From Deltaproteobacteria bacterium (lineage in GTDB: Bacteria; Desulfobacterota; Desulfobulbia; Desulfobulbales; Desulfocapsaceae), in contig JAPLJF010000026.1 in NCBI GenBank assembly GCA_026388715.1, positions 62,001 through 126,000 on the forward strand: a stretch of 64,000 nt of DNA, written 5' to 3'. The notes under the pieces were generated by a model. It did not search any database, had not been told where the DNA came from, and worked only from the letters and a program-made list of their open reading frames with translations. Positions 34,597 through 46,872 of this stretch are shown here, one piece after another. The position numbers were made by a program, and so were the translations under genes. Every line of letters starts with the position of its first letter. Position 1 is the first letter of the stretch.

Positions 34597-34845
34597 ATGA
34601 TAAATAAATCAAAACCTGTCAAAGATCTTAAAGTGATTGACGAGGAGGCTGGTGGCTTTTCGCTTTCTCAAATCAAGAAATTTATTGATGAAGTCAAGGT
34701 TGAGGCAACTAAAATAGTTTGGCCGGAAAGAAAAGTAACCATGGGGCTCACTGCTGTTGTAGTTATCCTGTCGGCAGTGGCCTCGCTTTATCTTGGAACG
34801 GTAGATCTGTTGCTTGGGAAAATAGTTGCTTCCTTACTGAAATAA
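34597..34845 (+). CDS. secE: Preprotein translocase subunit SecE
   Basis: Small clamp subunit of SecYEG. 82 residues from ATG 34597; an amphipathic helix with FIDEVKVEATKIVWPERK (the conserved VWP) precedes the single C-terminal membrane helix (LTAVVVILSAVASLYLG). A TTG at 34555 is in frame and would add 14 residues; neither start has a strong Shine-Dalgarno, so the start is uncertain. secY is at 60824. Confidence 0.92.
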   Translation: MINKSKPVKDLKVIDEEAGGFSLSQIKKFIDEVKVEATKIVWPERKVTMGLTAVVVILSAVASLYLGTVDLLLGKIVASLLK

Positions 34846-34916
34846 TATTCCGGTCAGAAGAGTGCTGAGCTTTGAATATATTCACCTTAACCTTTAACTG
34901 ATTAAAAAGCTTATTC

Positions 34917-35450
34917 ATGGCAAGACATTGGTACATCCTGCAGGTTCATTCAGGCTTTGAGGATAAGGTTAAAGCGACCCTTGAAGAAAGGATTAAGAAT
35001 GACGGGCTTGAAGCTTTGTTCGGTGATATTTTGATTCCTACTGAACAAGTCGTTGAAATGGCAAAAGGGGTCAGGAAAACTTCTTCACGGAAATTTTTTC
35101 CAGGTTATATCCTTATTTCAATGGAGCTCAATGATTCAACATGGCATACCGTTCATGAAAATATGCCAAGGGTCGTTGGATTTGTTGGGAATGACATCAA
35201 TCCCATGCCGCTTCCTGATGAAGATGCGCAAAAGATTATTAGTCGTATTCACGATGGCTCGGAGGCGCCACGTCCCAAGGTTGTATTTGAGGTCGGAGAG
35301 GTTGTCAGGGTCACCGATGGTCCTTTTGCTAATTTTCAAGGCGTTGTTGACGAAGTCTTTCCTGAAAAGGGTAGAGTCAAGGTGATGGTGTCTATATTCG
35401 GAAGGGAAACTCCTGTCGAATTGGAATATATTCAGGTGTCAAATAGTTAG
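34917..35450 (+). CDS. nusG: Transcription termination/antitermination protein NusG
   Basis: Processivity factor that bridges RNA polymerase to Rho or S10. 177 residues: NGN domain (HWYILQVHSGFEDKV, FFPGYILISMEL) and C-terminal KOW domain (VRVTDGPFANFQGVVDEV). secE-nusG adjacency is universal in bacteria. No clear Shine-Dalgarno is seen before the ATG. Confidence 0.98.
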   Translation: MARHWYILQVHSGFEDKVKATLEERIKNDGLEALFGDILIPTEQVVEMAKGVRKTSSRKFFPGYILISMELNDSTWHTVHENMPRVVGFVGNDINPMPLPDEDAQKIISRIHDGSEAPRPKVVFEVGEVVRVTDGPFANFQGVVDEVFPEKGRVKVMVSIFGRETPVELEYIQVSNS

Positions 35451-35462
35451 AGTTAATGAATG

Positions 35463-35523
35463 TTGATCAAGGTAAATTAATTATTTATATATTAAAAATA
35501 AGCTGAGTGGCTTGAGCTTATTT
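35463..35523 (+). promoter_or_regulatory. Candidate promoter and stem-loop before rplK
   Basis: TTGATC (35463-35468), 17 bp, TATATA (35486-35491) is a plausible promoter. Just after it AAATAAGCT (35496-35504) pairs with AGCTTATTT (35515-35523), a 9-bp stem that could end nusG transcripts or lie in the L11 leader. The two readings exclude each other in part. Confidence 0.35.
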
Positions 35524-35584
35524 AATTGTTTTAATAGATACTCATCGAGTAAAAAATCTACGTAGAATACAGCAGGAGTAAATA

Positions 35585-36010
35585 ATGGCCAAGAAAATAA
35601 CGGCATATATTAAATTGCAGGTTGCTGCAGGTAAAGCTAATCCTTCACCACCAATTGGTCCGGCTTTGGGGCAGCATGGTGTTAATATTATGGAGTTTTG
35701 TAAGGATTTTAATGCCAAGACGCAGTCTCTCGGGGATACTATTGTACCGGTGGTAATTACCGTCTTTCAGGATAGGTCTTTTACCTACATTACCAAGACC
35801 CCTCCAGCCTCTATCCTTTTATTGAAGGCTGCTGGTTTGAAAAAAGGATCAAATAATCCAAAAATTGATCGTGTTGCTGAAATTAGCAAAGAGCAGATTC
35901 GTGAAATTGCTCAAATAAAACTGCCAGATTTGAATGCGTATGATATTGATAAGGCTATGCGTATTATTGCAGGAACTGCTCGGAGTATAGGAATTACTGT
36001 TGTAGGTTGA
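35585..36010 (+). CDS. rplK: 50S ribosomal protein L11
   Basis: 141 residues, part of the GTPase-associated centre that binds 23S helices 43/44. The Pro-rich N-terminal segment [18 protein letters not shown] and the RNA-binding C-terminus ([10 protein letters not shown]) are typical. CAGCAGGAG precedes the ATG. Confidence 0.98.
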   Translation: MAKKITAYIKLQVAAGKANPSPPIGPALGQHGVNIMEFCKDFNAKTQSLGDTIVPVVITVFQDRSFTYITKTPPASILLLKAAGLKKGSNNPKIDRVAEISKEQIREIAQIKLPDLNAYDIDKAMRIIAGTARSIGITVVG

Positions 36011-36085
36011 ACCAATTTTAAATAATTTTACTACAGTTAAGCGGGTATACACAGAGATACCTTGCTTGATGAGTAGGAGGCCAAT

Positions 36086-36790
36086 ATGCCGAAACACGGA
36101 AAACAGTATAGAAATAAAATAGAAGGTCTTGATCGTTCAGTATTAATGACTTTGGAAGATGCGATTAAAAATGTAATCAAAAATAGTTATGTCAAGTTTG
36201 ATGAAACATTTGATATAGCGATAAAATTGGGTGTTGATCCCAGACATGCGGATCAGATGGTGCGCTCATCTGTCGTTTTGCCCCATGGTACGGGTAAGGT
36301 CACTCGTGTCCTTGTTTTCGCCAAAGGTGAAAAAGAGGCCGAGGCAAGAGAGGCTGGCGCTGATTATGTTGGTGCTGATGAATTGGTGGCCAAGATTCAG
36401 GGCGGATGGCTTGATTTTGATAAAACTGTGGCAACCCCCGACATGATGGGAACTGTTGGTAAAATTGGGCGGGTACTTGGGCCAAGAAATTTGATGCCTA
36501 ATGCTAAATTGGGAACAGTGACCTTTGATATAGCCAATATCGTCAAAGAGATTAAAAGTGGTAAGGTTGACTTCCGGGTTGATAAGGCTGGAATCGTTCA
36601 TGCCGGTCTTGGCAAGATCTCTTTTGGTGATGCCAAGCTTCTTGACAATGCCAAGGCCTTTATAGAAAAAATTATTCAGTTAAAACCTTCTTCAAGTAAA
36701 GGGATCTATCTTAAATCAATATCTGTCTCTTCCACAATGGGAGCAGGGCTCAAAGTTGATCCCCTTGATGCAAGGGCTATAGTAAAATAA
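36086..36790 (+). CDS. rplA: 50S ribosomal protein L1
   Basis: 234 residues; L1-stalk protein and, in E. coli, the translational repressor of the L11-L1 message. [14 protein letters not shown]-type signature is present ([16 protein letters not shown]). AGTAGGAGG precedes the ATG. Confidence 0.98.
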   Translation: MPKHGKQYRNKIEGLDRSVLMTLEDAIKNVIKNSYVKFDETFDIAIKLGVDPRHADQMVRSSVVLPHGTGKVTRVLVFAKGEKEAEAREAGADYVGADELVAKIQGGWLDFDKTVATPDMMGTVGKIGRVLGPRNLMPNAKLGTVTFDIANIVKEIKSGKVDFRVDKAGIVHAGLGKISFGDAKLLDNAKAFIEKIIQLKPSSSKGIYLKSISVSSTMGAGLKVDPLDARAIVK

Positions 36791-36835
36791 AATTTAATTT
36801 AACGTCTGTGTCCTTTCTGGATGCAGAACTTTCAG

Positions 36836-36926
36836 TCAAAGACAGCAGGTACAGTGAGTTTAATTGTGTTTTTTCATAGCCTGCCGAGACGATAGAAGGG
36901 TTTTTGTTCAACGCTATCATTTTTTC
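36836..36926 (+). promoter_or_regulatory. L10 ribosomal-protein leader RNA (predicted)
   Basis: Ahead of rplJ, AGACAGCAGGT (36839-36849) pairs with CCTGCCGAGAC at about 36880-36890, the AGCAGG/CCTGCCGAG kink-turn core known from L10-binding leaders. GATAG (36891-36895) and CTATC (36914-36918) then form a weak stem followed by TTTTTT. It should let the L10-(L12) complex repress rplJL. The family match is by eye. Confidence 0.65.
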
Positions 36927-37052
36927 ATCTATAATTGTTTTGTAAATCATTATAGAGTGCCATGAATGAGAAATGAATAAAGATGAATTGCTTTCGTATG
37001 CGCTGTTTTTGATTCAATAATAACCTTAAACGAGCAACAAAGGAGGAGTACT

Positions 37053-37580
37053 TTGAATCGTGATGAAAAATCAGCAGTAGTTTCTGAGTTGAATGAGTCA
37101 TTCGGCCGCGCCAAATTTACGGTGGTTACAGACTATTGTGGATTGACGGTTTCAGAGTTGGAAGAGTTGCGTGGAGAATTGCGCAAATGTAATTCTGAAA
37201 TACGAGTGGCAAAAAACACTCTTTTGAAAAGAGCAGTTACTCATACCACAAGTGAATTGCTTGCAGATGATTTTACTGGTACTACCGCCATCGTTATGGC
37301 CTTTAATGACCCGGTTTCTCCAGCAAAGGCTCTTGCCAAATTTGCTGATGGTCATGCCAAGTTCAAGATACGATGTGCTGCCCTTGATGGAGATAAGCTT
37401 ACAATTGACGACTTGATTGCCCTCTCAAAACTTCCGACAAAAGATGTTTTGCTTGGTCAATTGCTTTCTGTCCTCAATGGTGTGCCTACAGGCCTTGTGC
37501 AGGTGCTTTCGGCAGTGCCTCGGACTTTCCTTTATGGCTTGCAGGCTATCAAAGAGCAAAAAGAACAGGTAGAGAATTAA
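37053..37580 (+). CDS. rplJ: 50S ribosomal protein L10
   Basis: 175 residues; base of the L7/L12 stalk and autorepressor through its leader. TTG start at 37053, fixed by a strong AGGAGGAG 5-6 nt upstream. N-terminal RNA-binding part (FTVVTDYCGLTVSELEELR) and C-terminal helix that holds L12 dimers (PRTFLYGLQAIKEQKEQ). Confidence 0.97.
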   Translation: MNRDEKSAVVSELNESFGRAKFTVVTDYCGLTVSELEELRGELRKCNSEIRVAKNTLLKRAVTHTTSELLADDFTGTTAIVMAFNDPVSPAKALAKFADGHAKFKIRCAALDGDKLTIDDLIALSKLPTKDVLLGQLLSVLNGVPTGLVQVLSAVPRTFLYGLQAIKEQKEQVEN

Positions 37581-37663
37581 CAGGTAGGCCGCTTTTTTGT
37601 TCGATAGCAGCATTTTCCTGAAGAATTATAACTTTAAATTATTAAAACACACGAGGTACTATC

Positions 37664-38044
37664 ATGGCTGTTTCAAAAGACGAAGTAATTGAATTTATCG
37701 CTAACATGTCTGTGCTTGAGCTTTCCGCAATGATCAAAGAGCTTGAAGAGAAATTCGGTGTATCAGCGGCAGCACCTGCAGCTGTTGCTGCCGCAGGTGC
37801 TCCTGTTGCTGCCGCAGCAGCTGCTGAAGAAAAGACTGAGTTTGACGTTATCCTCACTGGTGCTGGAGATCAGAAGATTAAGGTAATCAAGGAAGTTCGT
37901 GCCATTACTGGTCTTGGCTTGAAAGAGGCCAAGGATCTGGTCGAAGGTACTCCTCAGCCTTTGAAAGAGGCTGTCAGTAAGGATGAAGCCGCTGATATTA
38001 AGGCTAAAATTGAGGCTGTCGGTGGTGTTGTTACGATAAAGTAG
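37664..38044 (+). CDS. rplL: 50S ribosomal protein L7/L12
   Basis: 126 residues; multicopy stalk protein that recruits translation GTPases. N-terminal dimer domain, Ala-rich hinge ([20 protein letters not shown]) and C-terminal domain with [26 protein letters not shown] precedes the ATG. Confidence 0.98.
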   Translation: MAVSKDEVIEFIANMSVLELSAMIKELEEKFGVSAAAPAAVAAAGAPVAAAAAAEEKTEFDVILTGAGDQKIKVIKEVRAITGLGLKEAKDLVEGTPQPLKEAVSKDEAADIKAKIEAVGGVVTIK

Positions 38045-38442
38045 GTCTTGTGTCTATATGTTGTTCTGCTTGCAGGACAACCTGATTTGAAGAAACACGC
38101 TACGGGTTTTGACACGTAGCGTGTTGCATTTCAAGCCTTTGAAAACGGTCTCATGAAGGAAGATACCTGCCGTAGTGTATGGTCGTCTTTTTTAGAGCGC
38201 ATTTTCCCCCAGTGGTTAAAGTTATGATCTTACAGGGTTTCACTTTTTACACCGGGCTGTCATTTGTATTGAGGAAGCTTTTTTTGTTTCCATTCAACTT
38301 CCCATCATCATCTTTGTCACCTCTTTTTATCCCCAGGCTACTTCATTGTTTGGCTAACGGGTCATTTACATCACAACGGTTTATTGTAACAGCCTGTCTG
38401 TGATTTTAAAATAACGCTCTCAATGCAACCTCGAGGACTACT
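38045..38442 (+). other. 398-bp rplL-rpoB intergenic region with two stem-loops
   Basis: AACACGCTACG (38094-38104) and CGTAGCGTGTT (38115-38125) form a perfect 11-bp stem; TTGTTCT (38061-38067) and AGGACAA (38074-38080) a smaller one. In E. coli this interval holds an attenuator and an RNase III site that adjust rpoBC to ribosomal-protein output; the same role is inferred here. The remaining about 300 bp hold no gene and no promoter I would defend. Confidence 0.6.
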
Positions 38443-41400
38443 ATGGAACGAGTGAGAAAAAATTTTGCCACGGCACCATCTGTGATGGAGCCTCCGCACC
38501 TTATTTCCATGCAGCGGATATCATATGAAAAGTTTCTGCAAATGGATGTGGACGCAGGTGCCCGTGAAAATTTTGGTTTGCAAGGGATCTTTAAAAATGT
38601 TTTCCCTATTAATGATTTTAATGGACTCTGTTCCCTGGAATTCGTCCGCTATAATTTTGGCGAGCCCAAATACACGGTGGAAGAATGCCTGCAGCGCGGT
38701 ATGACTTATGAAATACCCCTCAAGATTACGGTTAGGTTGATCACCCATGATGTGGATGCGGTGACTGGCGTTCAGACCTTACGTGATATGAAAGAGCAGG
38801 AGGTTTTCCTTGGGAGTCTGCCCCTGATGACCGGGGATGGCGTTTTTGTCGTTAATGGTACAGAGCGGGTTATAGTTTCCCAGTTGCAGCGTTCTCCTGG
38901 CCTTTTCTTTACTCATGATAATGGTAAAAGTCATGCCAGTGGTAAACTTTTATATTCCGCCCGGGTTATACCCATTAGAGGTTCATGGATAGACCTGGAG
39001 TTTGATATCAAGGACATCCTCTTCGTTCGTATTGATCGGCGGCGTAAATTTCCTGTGACCACGTTGCTGAAGGCTATCGGCTATTCTTCAGCCGAACTTT
39101 TGCGGATATTTTATCTTACTAATACTGTTCGTCTCCACGGTGATGATTATCTGATCTCTTTTACCCCGGAGACATTTCAGGGACAGAGGCTGGAGTTTGA
39201 TCTGGTCAGTCCGGTGGATGGAGAGATGTTGGCCAAGAAAGGGCAGAAAATCAGTCAGGCTCTTTGTAAAAAGATCAAGACCGCCGCCATCGATTCCCTG
39301 AAAATTTCACGAGATGAGCTTATCGGTCGTTTTCTGGCCCACGATGTCGTCCGCCCGGATACTGGAGAAGTTGTTGCCCTGTGCAATAGTGAGCTGACCG
39401 AGACTCTGCTCCAGTCCCTTCGGGATTGTGGTATCAGTGACTTTGAAATACTCTTTATTGATGGCGTTAATTACTCGGATTCATTCAGGAAAACATTGAC
39501 TCTTGATAAGGTGGCAAATTCAGAGGAGGCACTCCTGGAAATCTATCGCCGGTTGCGTCCTTCAAGTCCGCCTACAAAAGAAGTGGCCGAGACCTTCTTT
39601 GAAAATCTCTTTTTTAATGTCGACCTTTATGATCTTTCAGAAGTGGGGAGATATAAAATCAATGCCAGATTGGGCCTGACGACAGATATCAATCATAAGG
39701 CCTTGACTCGTGAGGATATTGTAGAATCAGTGAAATATCTGGTTCGTCTGAAAGATAGTCAGGGAGGTGTTGACGATATTGATCATCTTGGCAACAGACG
39801 GGTGCGAACGGTTGGTGAACTCATAGAAAACCAGTACCGTATGGGATTGGTGCGCATGGAACGGGCCATTAAGGAAAGGATGGCTCTTCAGGAAATTGAG
39901 ACCCTTATGCCTCATGATCTTGTTAATCCTAAACCTATCTCTGCAGCCATCAAGGAATTTTTTGGCACGAGTCAACTGTCTCAGTTTATGGATCAGACGA
40001 ATCCTATCTCTGAAGTTACGCATAAACGTCGTCTCAGCGCCCTCGGACCGGGTGGACTTTCCCGGGAGAGAGCAGGGTTTGAGGTTCGTGACGTTCATCC
40101 TACCCATTACGGACGAATCTGCCCGGTTGAGACCCCTGAAGGCCCCAATATCGGGCTGATTGTGTCCTTGGCGACCTATGCTCAAGTTAATCCCTATGGC
40201 TTTATTGAGACTCCTTACCGGAAGGTGGCGGATCGAATTGTCCTTGATGAGGTGAAATATCTGAGCGCCCTGCAGGAACAGAATCAGATAATTGCGCCTG
40301 CTGCCATACTACTGGATGATTCAGGACGGATTGTACCTGATTTCCTGATTGCCAGAGAGGAAGGGGAGGTTCTCACTGTAGCAAGTGATCAGATCAGTTA
40401 TATGGATATTGCACCCAACCAGTTGGTCAGTGTTGCCGCCTCGCTTATTCCGTTTCTTGAAAACGATGATGCCAACCGCGCATTGATGGGATCAAATATG
40501 CAGCGTCAGGCTGTACCTCTGATGATTACTTCGGCTCCGCTTGTTGGCACTGGTATGGAGCGCTATGTGGCCCGCGATTCAGGTGCCTGTCTTCTGGCGG
40601 GTGATGGTGGGGTGGTTGAAGAAGTTGATTCAAACCGTATTGTCGTCCGTTATGACCGGCCAGGGGTTGATGGATATGATACCGGAGTCGCGGTCTATCG
40701 TCTGAGTAAATACAAGAAATCAAACCAGAATACATGCTTTACCCAACGTCCGCTGGTACTTCCTGGTGAGCGGGTCAGCAAGGGAACCGTTCTAGCCGAT
40801 GGCCCTTCCTGTGAGCAGGGTGAATTGGCCCTTGGAAAAAATGTGACCATCGCCTTCATGCCGTGGCGTGGATTTAACTTTGAGGATTCAATCCTGATCA
40901 ATGAGAGGCTCCTGAAGGAAGATACCTTTACCTCTGTCCACATTGAGGTTTTTGAGACCATGGCCAGGGATACGAAACTTGGCAAGGAAGAAATTACTCG
41001 GGATATCCCCAATGTAAGCGAGGAAAACCTGAGAAACCTTGACGATTCTGGTATTGTTCGTATTGGTGCCGAGATCAAGGCGGGTGACACCCTTGTTGGC
41101 AAGGTTACTCCCAAGGGTGAGACTATGCTTTCGCCCGAGGAAAAGTTGTTGCGGGCTATTTTCGGGGAAAAGGCTCAAGACGTGAAAGATTCTTCGCTCC
41201 GCGTTCCACCAGGGGTAGAGGGTGTTGTTATCGATGCCAAGGTCTTTTCCCGAAGAGGTGTTGATAAGGATGAGCGATCTTTGATGATAGAGGATTTAGA
41301 GATTGAACGTCTTTCCCAGGATAAAGTTGATGAGTTGACGAGTCTTAAACGTGGCGTCTGCCGTGAAATTGGTGATGTCATTAATGGCAGGACGGTCAAG

Positions 41401-42522
41401 AGTGATATTACCGATACGAAAGGGAATATTCTGGTCAAACTTGGTAAAAAAATAAGCGCTGATCTAGCTGAGGTTATTGGCTTTCATGCCCTGCGCACCT
41501 TGGATTTTTCTGAGAAGGCCAAGTTCCAGGAGCAGATTGATCAGGCTTACACCCGTTATGATAAACAGGCGGCGCTTATTACTAAACGCTATGATGGCAT
41601 TATTGATCGCAAGAAGAAGGGTGATGATCTCCCTCCAGGTGTGGTCAAAATGGTGAAGGTCTATGTGGCCACAAAGCGCAAGCTGTCCGTGGGTGACAAG
41701 ATGGCTGGTCGTCATGGCAATAAGGGCGTTGTCTCCCGTCTCCTGCCGGAAGAAGATATGCCTTTTTTTGCCGATGGCACCACGGTTGATATCGTTCTCA
41801 ATCCTCTGGGTGTCCCTTCGCGGATGAACGTGGGCCAGGTGCTTGAGGTTCATCTTGGTTTTGCTGCTAAAAAGCTTGGTCAGCAGATCAGTGAACTTGC
41901 CAGGAAGCATGAGATCGAGGCCATTAAGAAGAAGTTGCGGAAGATCTATTCTCAAGAAGAGTGTGCCAAGATTATCGGTAATCAGAGCGATGAGGAACTC
42001 GTCGACTGGGCGCGTAAGCATCAGCGAGGACTGCATGTGGCCAGTCCGGTTTTTGATGGTGCCGAGGAAGTTCAGATTCGTCAGTTACTGGTTGAAAGCG
42101 GTGTTGATGAAGTGGGGCAAAGTCAGCTTTATGACGGCCTGACTGGAGAGCCTTTCGAGAATCAGGTAACTGTTGGTGTGATGTATATGCTTAAACTGCA
42201 TCATCTGGTTGATAATAAAATCCATGCCAGGTCAACCGGCCCCTATTCTCTTGTGACCCAGCAACCCCTTGGCGGCAAGGCCCAGTTTGGTGGACAGCGT
42301 TTGGGCGAGATGGAGGTCTGGGCCATGGAGGCGTATGGCGCTGCTTATACCCTGAAAGAATTTTTGACCGCTAAATCCGATGATGTTGAAGGGCGTACTA
42401 CCATGTATGAACGGATTGTGAAGGGCAATAATTTTCTTACTACCGGTCTGCCGGAATCTTTCAATGTTCTTGTTAAGGAGCTGCAAGCCCTTTGTCTTGA
42501 TATGGAGCTGTTGCAAGAATAA
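38443..42522 (+). CDS. rpoB: DNA-directed RNA polymerase subunit beta
   Basis: 1359 residues, full length. The rifampicin pocket reads [18 protein letters not shown] and then [12 protein letters not shown], with the wild-type-like D, H and S at the positions equal to E. coli 516, 526 and 531. [20 protein letters not shown] (conserved basic active-site region) and [17 protein letters not shown] near the C-terminus are present. Followed after 113 bp by rpoC. Confidence 0.99.
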   Translation: MERVRKNFATAPSVMEPPHLISMQRISYEKFLQMDVDAGARENFGLQGIFKNVFPINDFNGLCSLEFVRYNFGEPKYTVEECLQRGMTYEIPLKITVRLITHDVDAVTGVQTLRDMKEQEVFLGSLPLMTGDGVFVVNGTERVIVSQLQRSPGLFFTHDNGKSHASGKLLYSARVIPIRGSWIDLEFDIKDILFVRIDRRRKFPVTTLLKAIGYSSAELLRIFYLTNTVRLHGDDYLISFTPETFQGQRLEFDLVSPVDGEMLAKKGQKISQALCKKIKTAAIDSLKISRDELIGRFLAHDVVRPDTGEVVALCNSELTETLLQSLRDCGISDFEILFIDGVNYSDSFRKTLTLDKVANSEEALLEIYRRLRPSSPPTKEVAETFFENLFFNVDLYDLSEVGRYKINARLGLTTDINHKALTREDIVESVKYLVRLKDSQGGVDDIDHLGNRRVRTVGELIENQYRMGLVRMERAIKERMALQEIETLMPHDLVNPKPISAAIKEFFGTSQLSQFMDQTNPISEVTHKRRLSALGPGGLSRERAGFEVRDVHPTHYGRICPVETPEGPNIGLIVSLATYAQVNPYGFIETPYRKVADRIVLDEVKYLSALQEQNQIIAPAAILLDDSGRIVPDFLIAREEGEVLTVASDQISYMDIAPNQLVSVAASLIPFLENDDANRALMGSNMQRQAVPLMITSAPLVGTGMERYVARDSGACLLAGDGGVVEEVDSNRIVVRYDRPGVDGYDTGVAVYRLSKYKKSNQNTCFTQRPLVLPGERVSKGTVLADGPSCEQGELALGKNVTIAFMPWRGFNFEDSILINERLLKEDTFTSVHIEVFETMARDTKLGKEEITRDIPNVSEENLRNLDDSGIVRIGAEIKAGDTLVGKVTPKGETMLSPEEKLLRAIFGEKAQDVKDSSLRVPPGVEGVVIDAKVFSRRGVDKDERSLMIEDLEIERLSQDKVDELTSLKRGVCREIGDVINGRTVKSDITDTKGNILVKLGKKISADLAEVIGFHALRTLDFSEKAKFQEQIDQAYTRYDKQAALITKRYDGIIDRKKKGDDLPPGVVKMVKVYVATKRKLSVGDKMAGRHGNKGVVSRLLPEEDMPFFADGTTVDIVLNPLGVPSRMNVGQVLEVHLGFAAKKLGQQISELARKHEIEAIKKKLRKIYSQEECAKIIGNQSDEELVDWARKHQRGLHVASPVFDGAEEVQIRQLLVESGVDEVGQSQLYDGLTGEPFENQVTVGVMYMLKLHHLVDNKIHARSTGPYSLVTQQPLGGKAQFGGQRLGEMEVWAMEAYGAAYTLKEFLTAKSDDVEGRTTMYERIVKGNNFLTTGLPESFNVLVKELQALCLDMELLQE

Positions 42523-42635
42523 GGGTGTTAAGTTTGGAGAATGGCCAACAAGAGGTCTCAAAGTGATTTCGCAGTGCGGATCAACTTCATACTTAAAACT
42601 TTTTTAACCCTATAAACTGTGGGAGATACAATCTC

Positions 42636-45600
42636 GTGGAAGAGCTATTTAATTTTTTTCAAAAGCCGAAAGCTCCTGTTAGATTCAAAAAGGTAAAGAT
42701 ATCTCTGGCATCACCGGAAAAAATCATGGACTGGAGCCATGGTGAGGTGAAGAAGCCTGAAACGATTAATTATCGGACCTTTAAACCAGAGAGAGACGGC
42801 CTTTTCTGTGCCAAGATTTTTGGGCCGGTTAAGGATTTTGAGTGCAATTGCGGGAAGTATAAACGCATGAAGCACCGAGGTGTGGTCTGTGAAAAGTGCG
42901 GGGTTGAGGTTATCCAGTCCAAGGTCCGCCGGGAGCGGTTGGGGCATATAAAACTTGCCGCCCCTGTTGCCCATATCTGGTTTCTCAAGAGTCTTCCCAG
43001 CAAGATCGGTGCTGTGCTTGATCTGACCTTGAAACAACTTGAAAAGATTCTTTATTTTGAACAATATGCTGTAGTTGAGTCGAATGTTGACTCCATCCCT
43101 GTTTGTAGTCTGCTGACTGAGGAGAAGTATCGAGAGTATCGAGAGACCTATCCTGGTCAATTTCAGGTTGCCATTGGCGCTGAGGCCATTCGAGAGCTTC
43201 TGGCCCAGCAAGATCTGGTTACCTTGTCTGCCCAGTTGCGAGCAGAGATGGCTGCGACCAGTTCAAAGACCAAAAGGCAGAAGCTGTATAAACGATTATT
43301 TGTTATTGAGGCTTTTCGTGATTCCGGCAATAAGCCTGAATGGATGGTGCTTGAGGTTATTCCCGTACTGCCGCCAGACCTGCGTCCCCTTGTTCCCTTG
43401 GAGGGTGGGCGTTTTGCCACCTCAGATCTCAATGATTTGTATCGGCGAGTCATTAACAGGAATAACCGTTTGAAGCGGTTGCTTGAGCTGGATGCCCCGG
43501 ATATTATCGTTCGCAATGAGAAACGGATGCTCCAGGAGGCTGTTGATGTCCTTTTTGATAATGGTCGTCGTGGCCGGGTTATTACCGGAGCCAATAAACG
43601 TCCGCTGAAGTCGCTTTCTGACATGCTCAAAGGCAAGCAGGGTCGGTTCCGCCAGAATCTTCTGGGAAAACGTGTTGATTATTCCGGTCGTTCCGTCATT
43701 GTTGTGGGTCCTCATCTTCGTCTGCACCAATGTGGTATCCCGAAAAAAATGGCCTTGGAGCTGTTTAAGCCTTTTATCTACAACAAGCTTGAAAGCAAGG
43801 GTTTTGTAACCACCATCAAAAGTGCAAGAAAAATGGTGGAGAAAGGAACCAAGGAGGTCTGGGATGTTCTTGAAGAGGTGGTCACTGAATATCCGGTGAT
43901 TCTCAACAGGGCTCCAACGCTCCATCGTCTGGGCATGCAGGCCTTTGAGGCCCTGCTTATTGAAGGGAAGGCCATCCAGTTGCATCCTCTGGTCTGCGCT
44001 GCCTTTAATGCTGACTTTGACGGGGATCAGATGGCAGTCCATGTACCCCTGTCTGTTGAGGCTCAGGTTGAGGCACGGGTTCTGATGATGTCATCTAATA
44101 ATATCCTTTCTCCTGCCAATGGTGAACCGGTTATTATTCCTTCACAGGATATTGTCCTTGGTCTCTATTATATGAGCCGCGAACGGATAAATGCCACGGG
44201 TGAAGGCAAGATTTTTTCCAGCCCGGCTGAGGCAAAAATTGCTTACGATTACGAGATAGTGCATTTACAGGCTAAGATCAAGGTGCGGATGGATGGTAAG
44301 ATTGTTGATACCACCATGGGGCGGATCTTATTAGGTGGTTTGTTGCCGGATATAATTCCCTTTGCCGAAATCAATAAAGTGATGACCAAAAAGGCGTTAG
44401 CGCAACTCATTGATTATACATACCGGCACGGTGGAACGAAGGAAACTGTTATCCTGGCCGATCGCCTGAAAGACATGGGTTATGAATATGCCACCCGGGC
44501 CGGGATTTCTATTTGTATCAATGATATGAAGGTCCCAACCAGTAAAGAAGATTTGATCGAAAAAGCCGAAAAGGATGTTATGGACGTTGGCCAGCAGTAT
44601 TCCGATGGTCTGATTACATCCGGCGAGAAATACAATAAGGTTGTTGATATCTGGTCCAAGGTGAGTGAGGATGTTGCCAATGAGATGATGGAGGGAATCA
44701 AGGTTGATTATGTTCGCGACCGCGAGAATAATCTGATAGAGACCCCAAGTTTTAACTCTATCTTTATTATGGCAGACTCTGGAGCCAGGGGATCAAGAGA
44801 TCAGATCAGACAGCTTGCAGGGATGCGTGGTTTGATGGCAAAACCATCGGGTGCTATTATTGAAACCCCTATCAAGGCCAATTTCCGGGAAGGACTTGGG
44901 GTGCTTGAGTATTTCATCTCGACGCATGGCGCCCGTAAAGGGCTGGCGGATACAGCCCTGAAGACTGCCAACTCTGGATATCTTACCAGACGACTGGTTG
45001 ATGTCGCACAGGATGCAACGATTATTGAGGCGGATTGTCAAACCCTTGATGGAATTATTGCTGAACCATTGATGGACGGTGGCGATGTTATTGTTCCTCT
45101 TGGCGATCGTATTCTTGGTCGTGTAGCCTTGGAAGCAGTGGTTGATCCTTATAGCGGTGCTGTGATTGTGGCAGAAGGTGAAGAAATCACTGAGTCAAAG
45201 GTTAAAGAGATCAATGAGGCAGGGATTGATCGAGTGCAAATTCGCTCAGTGCTCACCTGTCGGTCTCGTCGCGGTGTTTGTGCTGCCTGTTATGGCCGTG
45301 ATCTTGGTCGTGGGCATATGGTGAATATCGGTGAGGCCGTAGGTATCATAGCCGCACAGTCCATTGGTGAGCCTGGTACGCAGTTAACTATGCGAACATT
45401 CCACATTGGTGGTACAGCAAGTCGTGCCATTGAACAGGCTGAAGTCCAGACCCAGCGTGGCGGTCTGGTTGTGTTTAAAAACATGCATTACGTTGAAAAC
45501 AATCTGGGGGTTAAGATTGTCATGAACCGGAATGCGGAAATCAGCATCAAGGATGAGTTAGGCCGAGATCGTGAGCGTTATAAAGTAAACTACGGCGCTC

Positions 45601-46685
45601 AGATCTTTGTCAAGGAAGGAGAAAACGCTGAGGCCGGTATGATTCTTGCCAAATGGGACGCCTATACTATTCCCATTGTGAGTGAGGTCGGTGGTGTTAT
45701 CAAGTATGGTGATATTATTGAAGGTATTACCATGCAGGAGAAGTTGGATGGAGTTACTGGTAAGTCCAGTAAGGTTATTGTTCATTCGACTGCTTCGGCC
45801 CAATTGAACCCACGTATCAGTGTTAAAAATGACAAAGGGAAAACCCTTAAACTGCCAAACTCTGAATCTTTTGCGCGCTACAGTCTGCCTGTAGGATCTT
45901 TTATTGCTGTTGATGAGGGAGCAGTTATTGAACCTGGGGCCATTGTCGGCAAGATCCCTCGTGAATCTTCTAAAACAAAAGATATTACCGGTGGTTTGCC
46001 ACGGGTTGCTGAATTGTTTGAGGTGCGGAAATCGAAAGATCCGGCCATTATCTCTGAGATTGATGGACGGGTAAGTTTTGGGAAGGAATTGAAGGGTAAA
46101 CGGCGGGTGATTGTAACTCCTGAATTCGGAGAAGCTGAGGAGTATCTTCTTCCCAAGGCCAAGCATACCATTGTGCATGAAGGTGATTATGTGCAGGCTG
46201 GCGAACCATTAATGGAAGGGGTCGTTCTTCCCAATGACATCTTGCGGGTTCTGGGAGTAAAAGAGCTGGCAAAATTTCTGGTTAATGAGGTACAGGAGGT
46301 GTATCGGCTGCAAGGTGTGAAGATCAATGACAAGCATATTGAAGTTATTGTCCGCCAGATGCTGAAGAGAGTGCAGATCAGCAATGCCGGCGATTCCCGC
46401 TTTATGATCGGTGAACAGGTAGAATGGTGGAAGTTTGAAGAAGAGCGTGAACGTCTTTTTGCTGAAGGCAAGGTGCCAGCGGTTGCCGAGCCATTATTGC
46501 TGGGTGTTACCAAGGCCTCGCTGTCCACAGAAAGTTTTATCTCTGCAGCTTCATTTCAGGAGACAACCAAGGTACTGACCAATGCGGCTATGGCGGGCAA
46601 GGTTGACGAGCTGGCCGGGTTGAAGGAAAACGTTATTATGGGAAGGCTGATTTCGGCCGGAACAGGATTGCATGGCAATGTATAG
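42636..46685 (+). CDS. rpoC: DNA-directed RNA polymerase subunit beta'
   Basis: 1349 residues from a GTG start (42636) with GGGAGA about 10 nt upstream. The N-terminal zinc site (CNCGKY with CEKCGVEV), the catalytic Mg loop NADFDGDQM (about 457-465), the bridge-helix region and the second zinc site near 45257-45300 ([13 protein letters not shown]) are intact. It ends the rplKAJL-rpoBC cluster. Confidence 0.99.
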   Translation: MEELFNFFQKPKAPVRFKKVKISLASPEKIMDWSHGEVKKPETINYRTFKPERDGLFCAKIFGPVKDFECNCGKYKRMKHRGVVCEKCGVEVIQSKVRRERLGHIKLAAPVAHIWFLKSLPSKIGAVLDLTLKQLEKILYFEQYAVVESNVDSIPVCSLLTEEKYREYRETYPGQFQVAIGAEAIRELLAQQDLVTLSAQLRAEMAATSSKTKRQKLYKRLFVIEAFRDSGNKPEWMVLEVIPVLPPDLRPLVPLEGGRFATSDLNDLYRRVINRNNRLKRLLELDAPDIIVRNEKRMLQEAVDVLFDNGRRGRVITGANKRPLKSLSDMLKGKQGRFRQNLLGKRVDYSGRSVIVVGPHLRLHQCGIPKKMALELFKPFIYNKLESKGFVTTIKSARKMVEKGTKEVWDVLEEVVTEYPVILNRAPTLHRLGMQAFEALLIEGKAIQLHPLVCAAFNADFDGDQMAVHVPLSVEAQVEARVLMMSSNNILSPANGEPVIIPSQDIVLGLYYMSRERINATGEGKIFSSPAEAKIAYDYEIVHLQAKIKVRMDGKIVDTTMGRILLGGLLPDIIPFAEINKVMTKKALAQLIDYTYRHGGTKETVILADRLKDMGYEYATRAGISICINDMKVPTSKEDLIEKAEKDVMDVGQQYSDGLITSGEKYNKVVDIWSKVSEDVANEMMEGIKVDYVRDRENNLIETPSFNSIFIMADSGARGSRDQIRQLAGMRGLMAKPSGAIIETPIKANFREGLGVLEYFISTHGARKGLADTALKTANSGYLTRRLVDVAQDATIIEADCQTLDGIIAEPLMDGGDVIVPLGDRILGRVALEAVVDPYSGAVIVAEGEEITESKVKEINEAGIDRVQIRSVLTCRSRRGVCAACYGRDLGRGHMVNIGEAVGIIAAQSIGEPGTQLTMRTFHIGGTASRAIEQAEVQTQRGGLVVFKNMHYVENNLGVKIVMNRNAEISIKDELGRDRERYKVNYGAQIFVKEGENAEAGMILAKWDAYTIPIVSEVGGVIKYGDIIEGITMQEKLDGVTGKSSKVIVHSTASAQLNPRISVKNDKGKTLKLPNSESFARYSLPVGSFIAVDEGAVIEPGAIVGKIPRESSKTKDITGGLPRVAELFEVRKSKDPAIISEIDGRVSFGKELKGKRRVIVTPEFGEAEEYLLPKAKHTIVHEGDYVQAGEPLMEGVVLPNDILRVLGVKELAKFLVNEVQEVYRLQGVKINDKHIEVIVRQMLKRVQISNAGDSRFMIGEQVEWWKFEEERERLFAEGKVPAVAEPLLLGVTKASLSTESFISAASFQETTKVLTNAAMAGKVDELAGLKENVIMGRLISAGTGLHGNV

Positions 46686-46724
46686 GATAAAGGGAACTAT
46701 TCTACTCCGATATTCTTTTTTGTG

Positions 46725-46753
46725 TTGACACATGTATGACTTTGGAGTAAAAA
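46725..46753 (+). promoter_or_regulatory. Candidate promoter of the str operon
   Basis: Perfect TTGACA (46725-46730), 17-bp spacer and TAAAAA (46748-46753). It lies in the 187-bp gap between rpoC and rpsL, where the str operon promoter is expected. Confidence 0.6.
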
Positions 46754-46872
46754 TCTTTTTTTTGTGAATATCATTCGTGGTGCTCATGGATGTTAAAAAT
46801 ACAAGTTGTGTAACTGAGTACAGTTGTCAAGAATAATAAAAGTAAGGTAATCGAACAGGAGCAGTAAAAGTA

